Origin: Halosaccharopolyspora lacisalsi
Lineage (GTDB): Bacteria > Actinomycetota > Actinomycetes > Mycobacteriales > Pseudonocardiaceae
Assembly: GCF_014137975.1 (NCBI RefSeq)
Contig: NZ_JACGWZ010000005.1
Span: forward strand, 186,001 to 250,000
Reading direction: 5' to 3'
Length of the DNA stretch: 64,000 nt
In this document: one piece after another, positions 18,586 to 27,422 of the stretch
Numbering within the stretch: the stretch's first letter is position 1
How the letters are laid out: every line of letters starts with the position of its first letter
Notes under the pieces: model-generated
Databases searched by the model: none
What the model was told of the DNA's origin: nothing
What the model saw: the letters and a program-made list of their open reading frames with translations, nothing else
Made by a program: the position numbers and the translations under genes

Positions 18586-20010
18586 TCAGGCGGAAGTCAG
18601 GGCGACGCCGGCCTGGTCGGCGTTGCCGAACAGGTCGTCGATGAGCACCGGCGAGCGTCCGGCGCTCTCGAGCAGCGAGGCCGCTGCGGTGGCCCGGTAT
18701 CCGCTGCCGCAGTGCACCCACACCGTGCCCGCGGGGATCTCGTCCGTGCGGTCCTTGAGCTCGTACAGCGGGATGTGCACCGCCCCCTCCACGTGCGAGG
18801 TCTTCCACTCGTTGTTGGTGCGCACGTCCAGTACCATGTCCGCCGCCGGCAACCCGTCACCGCGGCCGTCCTGGAGTGCGGCGAGCTCACCGAAGGTGAC
18901 CGAGGTGGTGCTGCGCAGCTGGCCGGAGTCGGTGGCCAGCTCCTGCGGCGATCCCGTGGCAGCGGCGGAGAACGCGTCGATGCCGATGCGGGCCAGTTCC
19001 CGCTGGGCCTCGGCGATCTGATCCCGGGTCTCGCCGAGCAGGGTGATCGGAGCGCCCCAGTCGATCATCCAGCCCAGCCAGGTGGCCATCGGACCGTCGA
19101 GGCCCAGGCTGACGGTCCCCGCCAGGTGCGAGCTCACATAAGCCTTGCGCGAGCGCAGGTCGACCACCCACTCCCCGGCTGCCAGCCGGCGTTTCAACTC
19201 CTCCGAGCTCGCTCGGGACGGTGTGCGCAGGTCCAGCGGCTCGGGCCCGGCGGTGTTGCGCACCCCCATGTGGGCGTAGTAGGCGGGGTAGGCGTCCAGC
19301 CCGGCCAGGGTCTGTTCCACGAAGTCCTGCTGCGCCAGCGTCAGGGCCGGGTTGATCTCCTTTTGCTCGCCGATGGTGGCCGAGTCCCCGGAGGCCTGGG
19401 CCGCCGAGCAGAAGCTGCCGAACCCGTGCGTGGGCCAGATCTGAGACCCGTCCGGCAGGATCTCGGTGAGCTTGCGCGCCGAGGCATGTTGGTGCCGGGC
19501 CAGCTCGTGACTGTGCTGCTGGCCGGCCAGGTCGGTGCGCCCGGTCGTGCCGAACAGCAACGAGCCCCCGGTGAACACTCCCACCGGGCCCCGCTCGCCC
19601 TCCAGCACGTAGGACAGGTGGTGGTAGGTGTGCCCCGGTGTGGCGACCGCCCGCACCCGCATCCGCGACGAGAGCTCGACGGTCTCGCCATCGACCAGGG
19701 GCCGGTGGTTGAACGGCACCTCGTCGGCCGCGGCCACACCGTAGTCGGCCCCGGTCAACCGGGCCAGCTCCAGCCCACCGGAAACGTAGTCGTTGTGCAC
19801 GTGCGTCTCCAGCACCAGGGCGATCCGCACGTTCAACCGGCCAGCCGCGGCGAGGAAGCGATCCACGTCGCGCTGCGGGTCGACCACTACCGCGATGTCA
19901 CCGTCGGTGGCCAGGTAGCTGCGATCGCCCAGCGACGAGGTGGCGATCACCTCCACGCCGAGGCCACCGGCGAGCTGTTGGTCGAGTTCGTTGGCTGCGG
20001 TCATGTTCAT
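18586..20010 (-). CDS. MBL-fold persulfide dioxygenase/rhodanese fusion (CstB-like)
   Basis: A 474-residue three-domain enzyme. The N-terminal metallo-beta-lactamase fold has ETHVHNDYVSGG (iron-binding HxHxD), ATPGHTYHHLSY and FTGGSLLFGTTGRTDL, as in ETHE1. A middle rhodanese-like domain (about 265-360) has no Cys. The C-terminal active rhodanese (about 375-474) has VWVHCGSGYRA. CstB of Staphylococcus has the same plan and oxidises persulfides to thiosulfate. GGAAGGA precedes ATG 20010. Upstream lie a broken rhodanese and a CstR-like repressor with operators, supporting a role in reactive-sulfur detoxification. Confidence 0.93.
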   Translation of the reverse strand: MNMTAANELDQQLAGGLGVEVIATSSLGDRSYLATDGDIAVVVDPQRDVDRFLAAAGRLNVRIALVLETHVHNDYVSGGLELARLTGADYGVAAADEVPFNHRPLVDGETVELSSRMRVRAVATPGHTYHHLSYVLEGERGPVGVFTGGSLLFGTTGRTDLAGQQHSHELARHQHASARKLTEILPDGSQIWPTHGFGSFCSAAQASGDSATIGEQKEINPALTLAQQDFVEQTLAGLDAYPAYYAHMGVRNTAGPEPLDLRTPSRASSEELKRRLAAGEWVVDLRSRKAYVSSHLAGTVSLGLDGPMATWLGWMIDWGAPITLLGETRDQIAEAQRELARIGIDAFSAAATGSPQELATDSGQLRSTTSVTFGELAALQDGRGDGLPAADMVLDVRTNNEWKTSHVEGAVHIPLYELKDRTDEIPAGTVWVHCGSGYRATAAASLLESAGRSPVLIDDLFGNADQAGVALTSA

Positions 20011-20322
20011 TGCTGTGTTCCTTCCTCGATGTCGCGTCCGGAGTCGATCCACGTCGGGGTTCCGTCCGCGGCCGACACCGCGCGTGCTCCCGGCTTCGCC
20101 ATCGCCCCGCCGCCTGCAGGCTGCTGCCACCGGACAGGCAGAGCACGTGCACACCGTGGCCGGTGAATCGCCTCGGAGTGGTCGGAGCCCCCTCCAGCGG
20201 GATGCTCACCGCACCGGTCCCATAACCCTGGGCGAACTCCGCCGTCGAGCGCACATCCGGTGCCCGCCCCGCCTGCCGGGCGGCAGCCAGGTCCTCCACC
20301 GACGCTTCCGCGCCGTTCCGCC
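20007..20322 (-). pseudogene. Single-domain rhodanese, frameshifted
   Basis: Minus-strand phases together spell a small rhodanese. VEDLAAARQAGRAPDVRST is followed by AEFAQGYGTGAVSIPL and VLCLSGGSSLQAAG in one frame. The end ADGTPTWIDSGRDIEEGTQQ appears in another frame that stops at 20007, overlapping the start of the CstB-like gene. ATG 20322 is in the second frame, so at least two indels are needed. The Cys in LCLSGG is present. It is either a pseudogene or affected by sequencing errors; its stop-start overlap with the next gene shows it once belonged to this operon. Confidence 0.65.
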
Positions 20323-20336
20323 ATACTGTAACTCCG

Positions 20337-20352
20337 GTACCCTCGGGGGTAT
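20337..20352. promoter_or_regulatory. CstR/CsoR-type operator 1
   Basis: GTACCC-TCGG-GGGTAT is an imperfect 6-4-6 inverted repeat with the G/C-tract core and flanking TA steps typical of CsoR/CstR operators. It lies directly upstream of the rhodanese/CstB-like operon. Confidence 0.72.
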
Positions 20353-20418
20353 TTACCCGACATACGTGCAGGCAAGATCTCGAGTGATGTTGCCCGGGCC
20401 GGCGAGCAGCACCCCGGC

Positions 20419-20898
<480 letters not shown>

Positions 20899-20902
20899 TC
20901 AG

Positions 20903-20920
20903 TATTGAATGAATTCAATA
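20903..20920. promoter_or_regulatory. 18-bp AT-rich inverted repeat
   Basis: TATTGAATGAATTCAATA has perfect 8-bp arms around GA. Such an AT-rich perfect palindrome stands out in a 70 % GC background and resembles MarR-type operators. No regulator gene adjoins it. Confidence 0.45.
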
Positions 20921-21427
20921 TTCACACGACCGAACCGGCCACTCGGCAACGAAGCACCAATCCCACTTCGAAGGAGCAAGGCCTGCCCCGAACCGGCTAG
21001 CGGGGAACGCAGTCGCACGACGCTTGTACATCGCATCTCACGATCGTGTTCGACCTCCGGGGAGACAAGCTCGCGGCAAACGGCTGACAGCGCTGCGGCT
21101 GCTGTGCGACTTCCCATGTCCGGCGCACCCGCCACAGCCCGGCTGCTTCCGATGCTGGCCGCTGCCGCGCTACTGTGCCTGGTACTCCTGAACGTGGCCC
21201 AGAGTGCAGAGTATGGCGTTGTGGCTGGTGAGGGTGCTGTTGTCGGCAGTTGCTGAGCCGGTGTTCCTGTTCTTGATCATCGGATTGGTAACTCGCTGAA
21301 CTGCGAGAACGTGTCACTTTGCGTCCTGGGCCGGTTTCACGAGCACCAAGCCTTCATGCGTCTCACGCCTGTGGGGGCTTCGGGGAGGACTGAGCGATCC
21401 GTTCGGGCGGGGTCTTCGTTGCCGGTC

Positions 21428-21808
21428 TCAGCGGATGAGGTGCACGTCCAGCTCGAGTTCGATGCCTTTCCAGGCGCGGTCGGCGGTGGTCGCGGGCAGC
21501 TCCAGGCGGCGGGCCACGGCCAGGCAGGCGCGGTCTCCCAGGGACAGTCCCGCCGAGCGGGTGTGCGGCCACAGCTCGGCGGCGGTCAGGGCGTCGGCGT
21601 CGGTGAAGGGTTCGACGGCGATGCCCAGCACGTGCAGGCGCGCGAGGGTGCGGCGGGCGTCGACGCCGTGCTGGAGGAGTTTTTGGGCCAGTTCGCTCCA
21701 GTTCGGTGTGGCCATGATGGCGGTGGCCAGCAGGGGGTCGACGGTGGCGGCGCCGTCTTCGCCGCGCAGCCAGGCCAGTACCGCCGAGGTGTCCAGCACG
21801 GTGCTCAC
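21428..21808 (-). CDS. vapC: VapC toxin, PIN-domain ribonuclease
   Basis: A 126-residue PIN-domain protein. The acidic active-site residues are D6 (VLDTSAVLAWL), E39 (NWSEL), D92 (LSLGDRACLA) and D110 (TTADRAW). VapC toxins cleave tRNA or rRNA when freed from VapB. The GTG start overlaps the vapB stop by 4 bp, the standard antitoxin-toxin arrangement. Length and motifs are normal, so it should be active. Confidence 0.95.
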   Translation of the reverse strand: MSTVLDTSAVLAWLRGEDGAATVDPLLATAIMATPNWSELAQKLLQHGVDARRTLARLHVLGIAVEPFTDADALTAAELWPHTRSAGLSLGDRACLAVARRLELPATTADRAWKGIELELDVHLIR

Positions 21809-22092
21809 GAGTCCTCCTCGGCGTCGTCGCGGGTGGCCTCGGCGCGACGGTCGGCGAGCAGTTCGTCGACGGCCGATCCCGCGCCGGTCCAGGCCGCGGC
21901 CACGTCGCGGCGGATCCGGTCGGCCAGGTGGGCTCTGGTCTCGATGACCACCCGGCCGTCCTCTTCGTAGACCGCCAGCGGGGTGCCGGGCTCCACGCCG
22001 GTGGCTCGGCGCAGCGGCGACGGGATCGTCACCCGCCCCTGCCCGTTGGCGTAGATCACGCCGTGGGACTGATCATCGGCTACTTGTGTCAT
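21805..22092 (-). CDS. vapB: VapB antitoxin, AbrB-type
   Basis: A 95-residue protein with an N-terminal SpoVT/AbrB swapped-hairpin domain (residues 8-52: GVIYANGQGRVTIPSPLRRATGV, GTPLAVYEEDGRVVIE). Its charged C-terminal tail should wrap the VapC active site. The complex normally represses its own promoter. It is translationally coupled to vapC. Confidence 0.93.
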   Translation of the reverse strand: MTQVADDQSHGVIYANGQGRVTIPSPLRRATGVEPGTPLAVYEEDGRVVIETRAHLADRIRRDVAAAWTGAGSAVDELLADRRAEATRDDAEEDS

Positions 22093-22159
22093 GACTCCAT
22101 GATGCCAGACACGATTGCCCCCGGAAAGTCACGTGCTTCTCACTAGGTCTGTTCGCTAC

Positions 22160-22372
22160 ATGTCTGGCTTGGTAATTGTTTGCCCGTCTGGCGTGTGCCG
22201 GACTCGGGCGGTCTTTTCGATAAGGGGCGTCACCGCGTATCTCATCGTGAGGACCTGCACAGGTGCGTGCGCGGTTCCCGGGGCGGGTACGGCGGTGTGC
22301 GTCGCATGCATCGGCGCCTGCGCCACTGTCGGTGGAGCATCGATCACCGCCGTCGCTCGCTGTTTCGGGTGA
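22160..22372 (+). CDS. Candidate Cys/Gly/Ala-rich small peptide (RiPP- or bacteriocin-like)
   Basis: A 70-residue ORF from ATG 22160. Its last 40 residues are dominated by Cys, Gly, Ala and Val (RTCTGACAVPGAGTAVC, then VACIGACATVGGASITA and VARCFG), with eight Cys in all. This spacing resembles Cys-rich bacteriocin precursors such as the halocin-C8-like group. There is no clear ribosome-binding site, and no known family is certain. It is followed after 9 bp by a small two-TM membrane protein, as in peptide-immunity pairs. It could also be chance coding in a spacer. Confidence 0.4.
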   Translation: MSGLVIVCPSGVCRTRAVFSIRGVTAYLIVRTCTGACAVPGAGTAVCVACIGACATVGGASITAVARCFG

Positions 22373-22381
22373 GGTCGTGTC

Positions 22382-22588
22382 ATGAGGAAAAAGACGTGGC
22401 TGTTCGTGATTAGCCTGGTCGGGATGGCCGCGTCGGCTGCCGTGTTGATCCTGTTCATCCCGTCGCTGTTCCGGTCGGGCGAGCAGGGCGACGTCTGGGC
22501 CGTCGGGGTGCTCGCGTGCCTCACCGTGGCCTTCGCAGTGGGGGCGCGGTACTGGCGTCCCTCGACGTCGATCTCGGACGGCAGATAG
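22382..22588 (+). CDS. 68-residue two-TM membrane protein
   Basis: MRKKTWLFVISLVGM starts a positively charged N-terminus and first TM helix (5-27). The second helix is about residues 37-57 (VWAVGVLACLTVAFAVG), and the end is Ser/Arg-rich. TGAGGT lies just before the ATG. It could be an immunity or accessory protein for the preceding Cys-rich ORF, but that rests only on adjacency. No family recognised. Confidence 0.6.
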   Translation: MRKKTWLFVISLVGMAASAAVLILFIPSLFRSGEQGDVWAVGVLACLTVAFAVGARYWRPSTSISDGR

Positions 22589-22890
22589 TCCGGGCCGAGC
22601 CTACGAAGGTCGTGACCGACACCAAGAGATCCATCGAGCGTCTGTCACGACTTCGCCCGCGTGGAGTGGTCACTAGCCAGCCCTCGAGGACGACCACGAC
22701 GAGGCGGACGTCGACCTCGCCCGCGGCGGGTGTGGCCGAAATGCGGCGGAAACCGACATCGCGAAGCGCGCCCGGGTCGCGGGTGATGGAACACCACCTT
22801 ACTGTTTTTGTGTCTTTGGGTGACAATGAGACAGCGAGAGACGCGCTGCATAGGCTGCTCGGAGTTGACGGACGAGTGAAGGGGGCGGTG
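22589..22890. other. Gene-free region upstream of the TetR gene
   Basis: The segment 22790-22860 is relatively AT-rich and probably contains the TetR-gene promoter. A minus-strand phase at 22650-22800 reads protein-like (EVDVRLVVVVLEGWLVTTPRG) but has no start or family match, so it may be a gene fragment. Confidence 0.4.
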
Positions 22891-23532
22891 ATGGAGGAGA
22901 TCGCGCCCTCCCGGTCCGGCCGGGGTCGGCCACCCATGACGGAACGGCGTCGTTCCCGCCAGCGGCTGGAGATCTCCCGGGAAGCGACGAGGTTGTTCCG
23001 CGAGCGGGGCGTGGCCGCGACCAGCGGTGAGCAGATCGCCGAGGGCGTGGGCCTGTCGGCACGCACGCTGTGGCGCTACTTCCGCAGCAAGGAGAGCTGC
23101 GTCGAGCCCCTGCTGGCCCAGTCGGTCGACGCGTTCGTCGCCACCCTGCGCCGCTGGCCGGCGGAGCGATTGCTGGAGGAGCACCTCGCGGAGGACTACC
23201 GCCTCCCCGCCGACGCGGCGCCCGACGACGCCGCGGCCGTGCTCGACATCGTGCGGATGACCCGCGAGGAACCGGGCCTGCGCGCGGTGTGGCTGGTGAT
23301 CAACGAGCGTGCCGAACCCGTGCTCGCCGATGTCCTCGCCGGGAGGGGCGGTCAGTCCGCCGACGAGCTGGCCGTCCGGGTCCAGGCGGCGGCGCTCAAC
23401 GCTGCGCTGCGGATCACCACCGAGGAGGCCGCCGTCGCCGGTGAGTCCGACACGGTCGAGGACCAGCTAGCCCGGCTGTCGGAGGCGGTGCGGGCCGCGA
23501 CCCACGGACTGGTGGGGAACGCTGTGGCGTGA
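22891..23532 (+). CDS. TetR-family transcriptional regulator
   Basis: A 213-residue TetR protein. The N-terminal HTH (residues 22-68) reads RQRLEISREATRLFRERGVA, ATSGEQIAEGVGLSARTLWRYF and RSKESCVEPLL. The C-terminal ligand domain is all-helical and unassigned. AAGGGGGCGG precedes the ATG. The next gene downstream is a DUF3500 gene 98 bp away. No close palindrome was found, so the target is unknown. Confidence 0.93.
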   Translation: MEEIAPSRSGRGRPPMTERRRSRQRLEISREATRLFRERGVAATSGEQIAEGVGLSARTLWRYFRSKESCVEPLLAQSVDAFVATLRRWPAERLLEEHLAEDYRLPADAAPDDAAAVLDIVRMTREEPGLRAVWLVINERAEPVLADVLAGRGGQSADELAVRVQAAALNAALRITTEEAAVAGESDTVEDQLARLSEAVRAATHGLVGNAVA

Positions 23533-23630
23533 CCGGTCGGGCGTCGGTTTTTCCGAGCGCTGGTCTTCGCGTGCCGGTTATGATCGGACGACCCGCGCCG
23601 AAGGGATCCTCGTGACGACGTTGGCCGACG

Positions 23631-24788
23631 ATGACCGCTGAAGAGCACGGTCCCCGCGATGTCGCCGCCGCGATGGCGGAGGCGGCGACGGCGTGGATCG
23701 AGACCCTGGACGAGGCCCAGCGGGCGGAGGGGGTGTGGCACTGGCCGGGCTCGCCCGCTGCCGACCGCGAGCGCGTCCGCTGGTACTACACACCCACCGA
23801 CCACGGTGGACTCACCCTGCACCGGATGGCTCCGCACCAGCAGCGCGTCGCCATGCGGCTGCTCGCGACCGGGCTCTCGGAGGCGGGCTACGTCACGGCC
23901 ACCACGATCATGGGCCTGGAGAACGTCCTCGACCGGAGCGAGAGCTTCTCCGCCGGTTTCGCCCGTGACCGGGGCCGCGACCCCGGGATGTACTACCTGC
24001 GGGTCTTCGGTGACCCGCGGAGCGGTCGACCGTGGGGCTGGCGCTACGGCGGCCACCACGTGTCGGTGAACCACCTCGTGGTCGAGGGCGAGGTCGCGGC
24101 CAGCACACCGTGCTTCCTCGGCATCGACCCCGCGGTGTCACCGCTGCTGGGGAACCGGGAACTGCGGCCCATGGGCGGGGTCGAGGACGTGGCCCGGGGA
24201 CTGCTGCACTCGCTCGACGCGGAGGAGCGCGCCCGGGCGACGCTGAGCGCGACCGCGCCGGTGGACATCGTCAGCGGCAACCGGGTGCGCCCGTCCGGTG
24301 GTGACCGGCTGATCCCGCTGCCCGACCTGTGGCGGGGTCACTTCGACGACCAGCCCCTCGAGGACCGGCTGTGGTCGGCGCACAACGGCCTCGAGGCGAA
24401 ACTGGGGGTCACCGACGCCGACCACCGCGCGGTGGAGCTGACCGACGTGCCGAAGGGCGTCGCCGCGCGGGACCTGACGCCGAGCCGGCGCGAACACCTG
24501 CGCGAGCTGCTCGAGGTCTACATCGGTCGGATGCCGCCGGGGTTGGTGGAGCGCGAACGGGCCCGCTTCGACGGCGATCTGCTCGACGAGGTGCACTTCG
24601 CGTGGGCCGGTGGAGCCGAGCGCGGGGAGCCGCACTACTACCGCTTGCAGGGTCCACGGTTGCTCGCGGAGTGGGACCACACCCAACGCGGTGTCAACCA
24701 CGCGCACTCGGTGTGGCGGGACCCCGTCAACGACTTCGGTCTCGACGTGCTCGCCCAGCACCGGGACGCCCACCACCGGTCGGGGTGA
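23631..24788 (+). CDS. DUF3500 protein without signal peptide
   Basis: A 385-residue DUF3500 protein. Typical features: RWYYTPTDHGGLTLHRMAPHQQ, GLSEAGYVTATTIMGLE, WGWRYGGHHVSVN, FAWAGG and GPHYYRLQGP-like HYYRLQGPRLLAEWDHTQ near the C-terminus. The histidines in GGHHVSVN and WDHTQRGVNHAHSVWRD look like metal ligands. Many homologues are secreted; this one begins without a leader. The molecular function is unknown. It sits between a TetR regulator and a class V aminotransferase. Confidence 0.9.
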   Translation: MTAEEHGPRDVAAAMAEAATAWIETLDEAQRAEGVWHWPGSPAADRERVRWYYTPTDHGGLTLHRMAPHQQRVAMRLLATGLSEAGYVTATTIMGLENVLDRSESFSAGFARDRGRDPGMYYLRVFGDPRSGRPWGWRYGGHHVSVNHLVVEGEVAASTPCFLGIDPAVSPLLGNRELRPMGGVEDVARGLLHSLDAEERARATLSATAPVDIVSGNRVRPSGGDRLIPLPDLWRGHFDDQPLEDRLWSAHNGLEAKLGVTDADHRAVELTDVPKGVAARDLTPSRREHLRELLEVYIGRMPPGLVERERARFDGDLLDEVHFAWAGGAERGEPHYYRLQGPRLLAEWDHTQRGVNHAHSVWRDPVNDFGLDVLAQHRDAHHRSG

Positions 24789-24832
24789 TGTCGCACGGCG
24801 TCCCGGGCAGGTCCTCGTGGAAGAATGGGGCC

Positions 24833-25996
24833 GTGACGGATGAGGTTCGTTCTCGGGTCGGCGGCACGGTGCGGGACGAAACGTCTCACGGGGGTGCGTC
24901 GGCCGAGCGGATCGCGGCTTACCTGGCTCAGTTCGACGAGTCGCCGGGTTACCTCGATTTCGCCCGCTTCGGTCCGCCGTCGCGGGCCGTGTCGGAGACC
25001 ATCGCCGCGCTGACGGACTCCGCCACGCGCGCCGATTCGACCACTGTGGATGGTCTGATGTCGCACGAGGCGCGGGCGAAAGCGGCGGTGGCGCGGTTGT
25101 GCGGCACCGACGTCGGGCACGCGGTGCTGCTGCCGAACACCAGTCTCGGGCTGTTCCAGGCGGCGTTCGGCGTCTCCGGGGAGGTACTGGTCGCGGCGGG
25201 GGAGTTCCCGGCGAACACCTACCCGTGGGCGCGTGCCGAACAGGCCGGCCGGGTCCGGGTGCGCTGGATGCGGTCCCCGACGGTCACCCCCGAAGCGGTG
25301 GCCGCCGCGCTGACGCCCGAGACCACCACCGTGTCGGTGAGCGCGGTGGACTTCCGCACCGGTTACCGGGCGGACCTGGTCGCGTTGCGCGAGGTCGTTG
25401 GCGATCGGCTGCTCGTGGTCGACGGTATCCAGGCGTTCGGTGCGCTGGAAGCACCGTGGGAGGTCGCCGACGTGCTGGTCGCGGGTGGACAGAAGTGGCT
25501 GCGCGCCGGGTGGGGGACCGGTTTCGCGGTGCTGTCGGACCGGGCGCTGGAGCGGCTCGACCCGGTGCTGTCCGGCTGGACCGGCGCCCGCGATCCGGGG
25601 CTTCTCGACGACGAGATCCATCCGGTCGCGGACACGGCGGCGATGTTGTCCCTCACGAATCTCAGCCCGATCAACGCCGGTGCCTTCGCCGTGGCGCTCG
25701 AACTCGTCGAGAGCGTGGGCGTGGCCGCCGTCGAGGCCCGGATCGCCGAACGCGTGGGGGAGTTCGAGCAGACGTTGCGCGCGTGCGGTGCGGAGATCGT
25801 CTCGGCCACCGGACGGCGGGGTGGCATCCTGGCGTTCACGGTCCCGGGGGTGCCCAACGATCGGCTCGGCGCCGCGCTCGCCGCCGACGGCATCACCGCG
25901 ACCGCACGCGCGGATCACCTCCGGCTGTCGCCGCACGCCTCGACCGACATCGCCGTGGCGGAGGCGTTGCGGACGACGCTGTTCCGGTTCGCCTGA
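24833..25996 (+). CDS. Class V PLP-dependent aminotransferase family protein
   Basis: A 387-residue fold-type I PLP enzyme related to cysteine desulfurase and isopenicillin N epimerase. The cofactor-binding Asp is in LLVVDGIQAFGA and the Schiff-base Lys in VLVAGGQKWLRAGWGTGF. FRTGYRADLVALREVVGDRLLVVDG is typical for the class. The GTG start at 24833 is weakly supported, with GGGG 5 nt upstream. The desulfurase catalytic Cys loop is not evident, so an epimerase, lyase or transaminase role is more likely. A terminator-like inverted repeat (26015-26022 with 26054-26061) lies downstream. Confidence 0.88.
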   Translation: MTDEVRSRVGGTVRDETSHGGASAERIAAYLAQFDESPGYLDFARFGPPSRAVSETIAALTDSATRADSTTVDGLMSHEARAKAAVARLCGTDVGHAVLLPNTSLGLFQAAFGVSGEVLVAAGEFPANTYPWARAEQAGRVRVRWMRSPTVTPEAVAAALTPETTTVSVSAVDFRTGYRADLVALREVVGDRLLVVDGIQAFGALEAPWEVADVLVAGGQKWLRAGWGTGFAVLSDRALERLDPVLSGWTGARDPGLLDDEIHPVADTAAMLSLTNLSPINAGAFAVALELVESVGVAAVEARIAERVGEFEQTLRACGAEIVSATGRRGGILAFTVPGVPNDRLGAALAADGITATARADHLRLSPHASTDIAVAEALRTTLFRFA

Positions 25997-26099
25997 GGCG
26001 CACAGACGAGAGAACGGGCAGGTGCGGTTTCGAGTGGGATCGCGGAAAATACCCCTGCCCGGCAACCCGTTTCCGCGACGGGCCTCCTTCGGGAGGACC

Positions 26100-27266
26100 T
26101 CAGCGGTGCAGGTCGCGCAGCAGCGGGTGGAAGGCGGACTTGCCCTCGAGCCCGATGCCCGGCAGCTCGGTGAGTCCGACGTGGCCGTTCCGCACGACGG
26201 CGTCGTCGGCGAAGCCGCCCGCCGGCTGGAACTCGCCGGGGTAGGACTCGTTGCCGCCGAGCTTGAGCGCGGCGGCGATGTGCAGGGAGAACTGGTGGCC
26301 GCCGTGCGGGATGCAGCGCCGCGACGACCAGCCGTGCTCGCGCAGCATGTCCTGGATCCGCAGGTACTCCACCAGCCCGTAGCTCAGCGCGGGGTCGACC
26401 TGGATCACGTCGCGGTCGGGGCGCAGCCCGCCGTAGCGCACCAGGTTCCGGGCGTCCTGCAGCGAGAACAGGTTCTCGCCGGTGGCCAGTCGTCCGCTGT
26501 AGTGCTCGGCCAGCGTCGCGTTCAGCCGGTAGTCGAGCGGATCGCCGACCTCCTCGTACCAGCACAGCCCGTACGGTTCGAGCGCCCGGCCGTACTCCAG
26601 CGCGGTCGCCAGGTCGAACCGCCCGTTGACGTCCACCGCCAGCCGCGAGCCGTCGCCGTCGAGGATCTCCAGCACGGCCTCGATCCGGCGCAGGTCCTCG
26701 GCGAGGTCGGCGCCGCCGATCTTCATCTTGACCACGCGGTAGCCGAGCTCGAGGAACCGCCGCATCTCGTCCTGCAGCTCGCGCAGGCCCTTGCCGGGCG
26801 CGTAGTAGCCGCCCGCGGCGTAGACGAAGACCGACTCGTCGGGTTCGCCGTCGCCGTAGCGGTCGGAGAGCCAGCGGTAGAGCGGTTGGCCCGCGATCTT
26901 CGAGGCGAGGTCGAACAGCGCCATGTCGACGACGCCGACGGCGACGGAGCGCTCCCCGTGACCGCCGGGTTTCTCGTTGCGCATCATCACGTCCCAGGCC
27001 CTGGCCGGGTCGAGCGAACCGCCCTCGTCGAGCAGCGCGTCGGCGTCGGCGTCGAGCAGCCGCGGAACGACCCGGCGGCGCATGATCTCCCCGGCGCTGT
27101 AGCGGCCGTTGGAGTTGAAGCCGTAGCCGACCACGGGTTCGCCGTCGCGGATCACGTCGCTGACCACCGCCACGATCGAGCAGTCCATCGCGGTGAAGTC
27201 GATCCAGGCGTTCCGGATCGACGAGCTGATGGGCACGACTCCCTCGTGCACCGAGGTGATCTTCAC
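26100..27266 (-). CDS. Enolase-superfamily dehydratase, D-tartrate dehydratase-like
   Basis: A 388-residue mandelate-racemase subgroup enzyme. The KxK base is VVKMKIGGA; metal ligands lie in AVDVNGRFD, CWYEEVGDPLDY and LATGENLFSL; the catalytic His is in RCIPHGGHQFSLHIAAAL. The IPHGGHQ segment and overall length match D-tartrate dehydratase of Bradyrhizobium, which converts D-tartrate to oxaloacetate. GTG 27266 follows GGGAGGA. The divergently unrelated neighbours (aminotransferase, P450) give no pathway. A related acid-sugar dehydratase remains possible. Confidence 0.88.
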   Translation of the reverse strand: MKITSVHEGVVPISSSIRNAWIDFTAMDCSIVAVVSDVIRDGEPVVGYGFNSNGRYSAGEIMRRRVVPRLLDADADALLDEGGSLDPARAWDVMMRNEKPGGHGERSVAVGVVDMALFDLASKIAGQPLYRWLSDRYGDGEPDESVFVYAAGGYYAPGKGLRELQDEMRRFLELGYRVVKMKIGGADLAEDLRRIEAVLEILDGDGSRLAVDVNGRFDLATALEYGRALEPYGLCWYEEVGDPLDYRLNATLAEHYSGRLATGENLFSLQDARNLVRYGGLRPDRDVIQVDPALSYGLVEYLRIQDMLREHGWSSRRCIPHGGHQFSLHIAAALKLGGNESYPGEFQPAGGFADDAVVRNGHVGLTELPGIGLEGKSAFHPLLRDLHR

Positions 27267-27422
27267 GCTGAGTCCTCCCGTGATCGACGAAAGACGGGAG
27301 AAGAGTGGACCGATGGCCGATCCGAACGCAACACATCGAGGTCCGGATCGCACTCGCCCGAGCGCCGTGGGACTCGCCGTCCCGCGAGGACCCGCGCGTG
27401 GAGGAGCGCGGGTCCGGCCGGT

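Noticed and set aside
20909-21256. Plus-strand frame with a hydrophobic C-terminal segment
   Set aside because: The first 65 codons look random, and the hydrophobic part has no usable start or ribosome-binding site.
22650-22800. Protein-like phase EVDVRLVVVVLEGW upstream of the TetR gene
   Set aside because: No start codon, stop context or family match; could be a fragment but cannot be supported.
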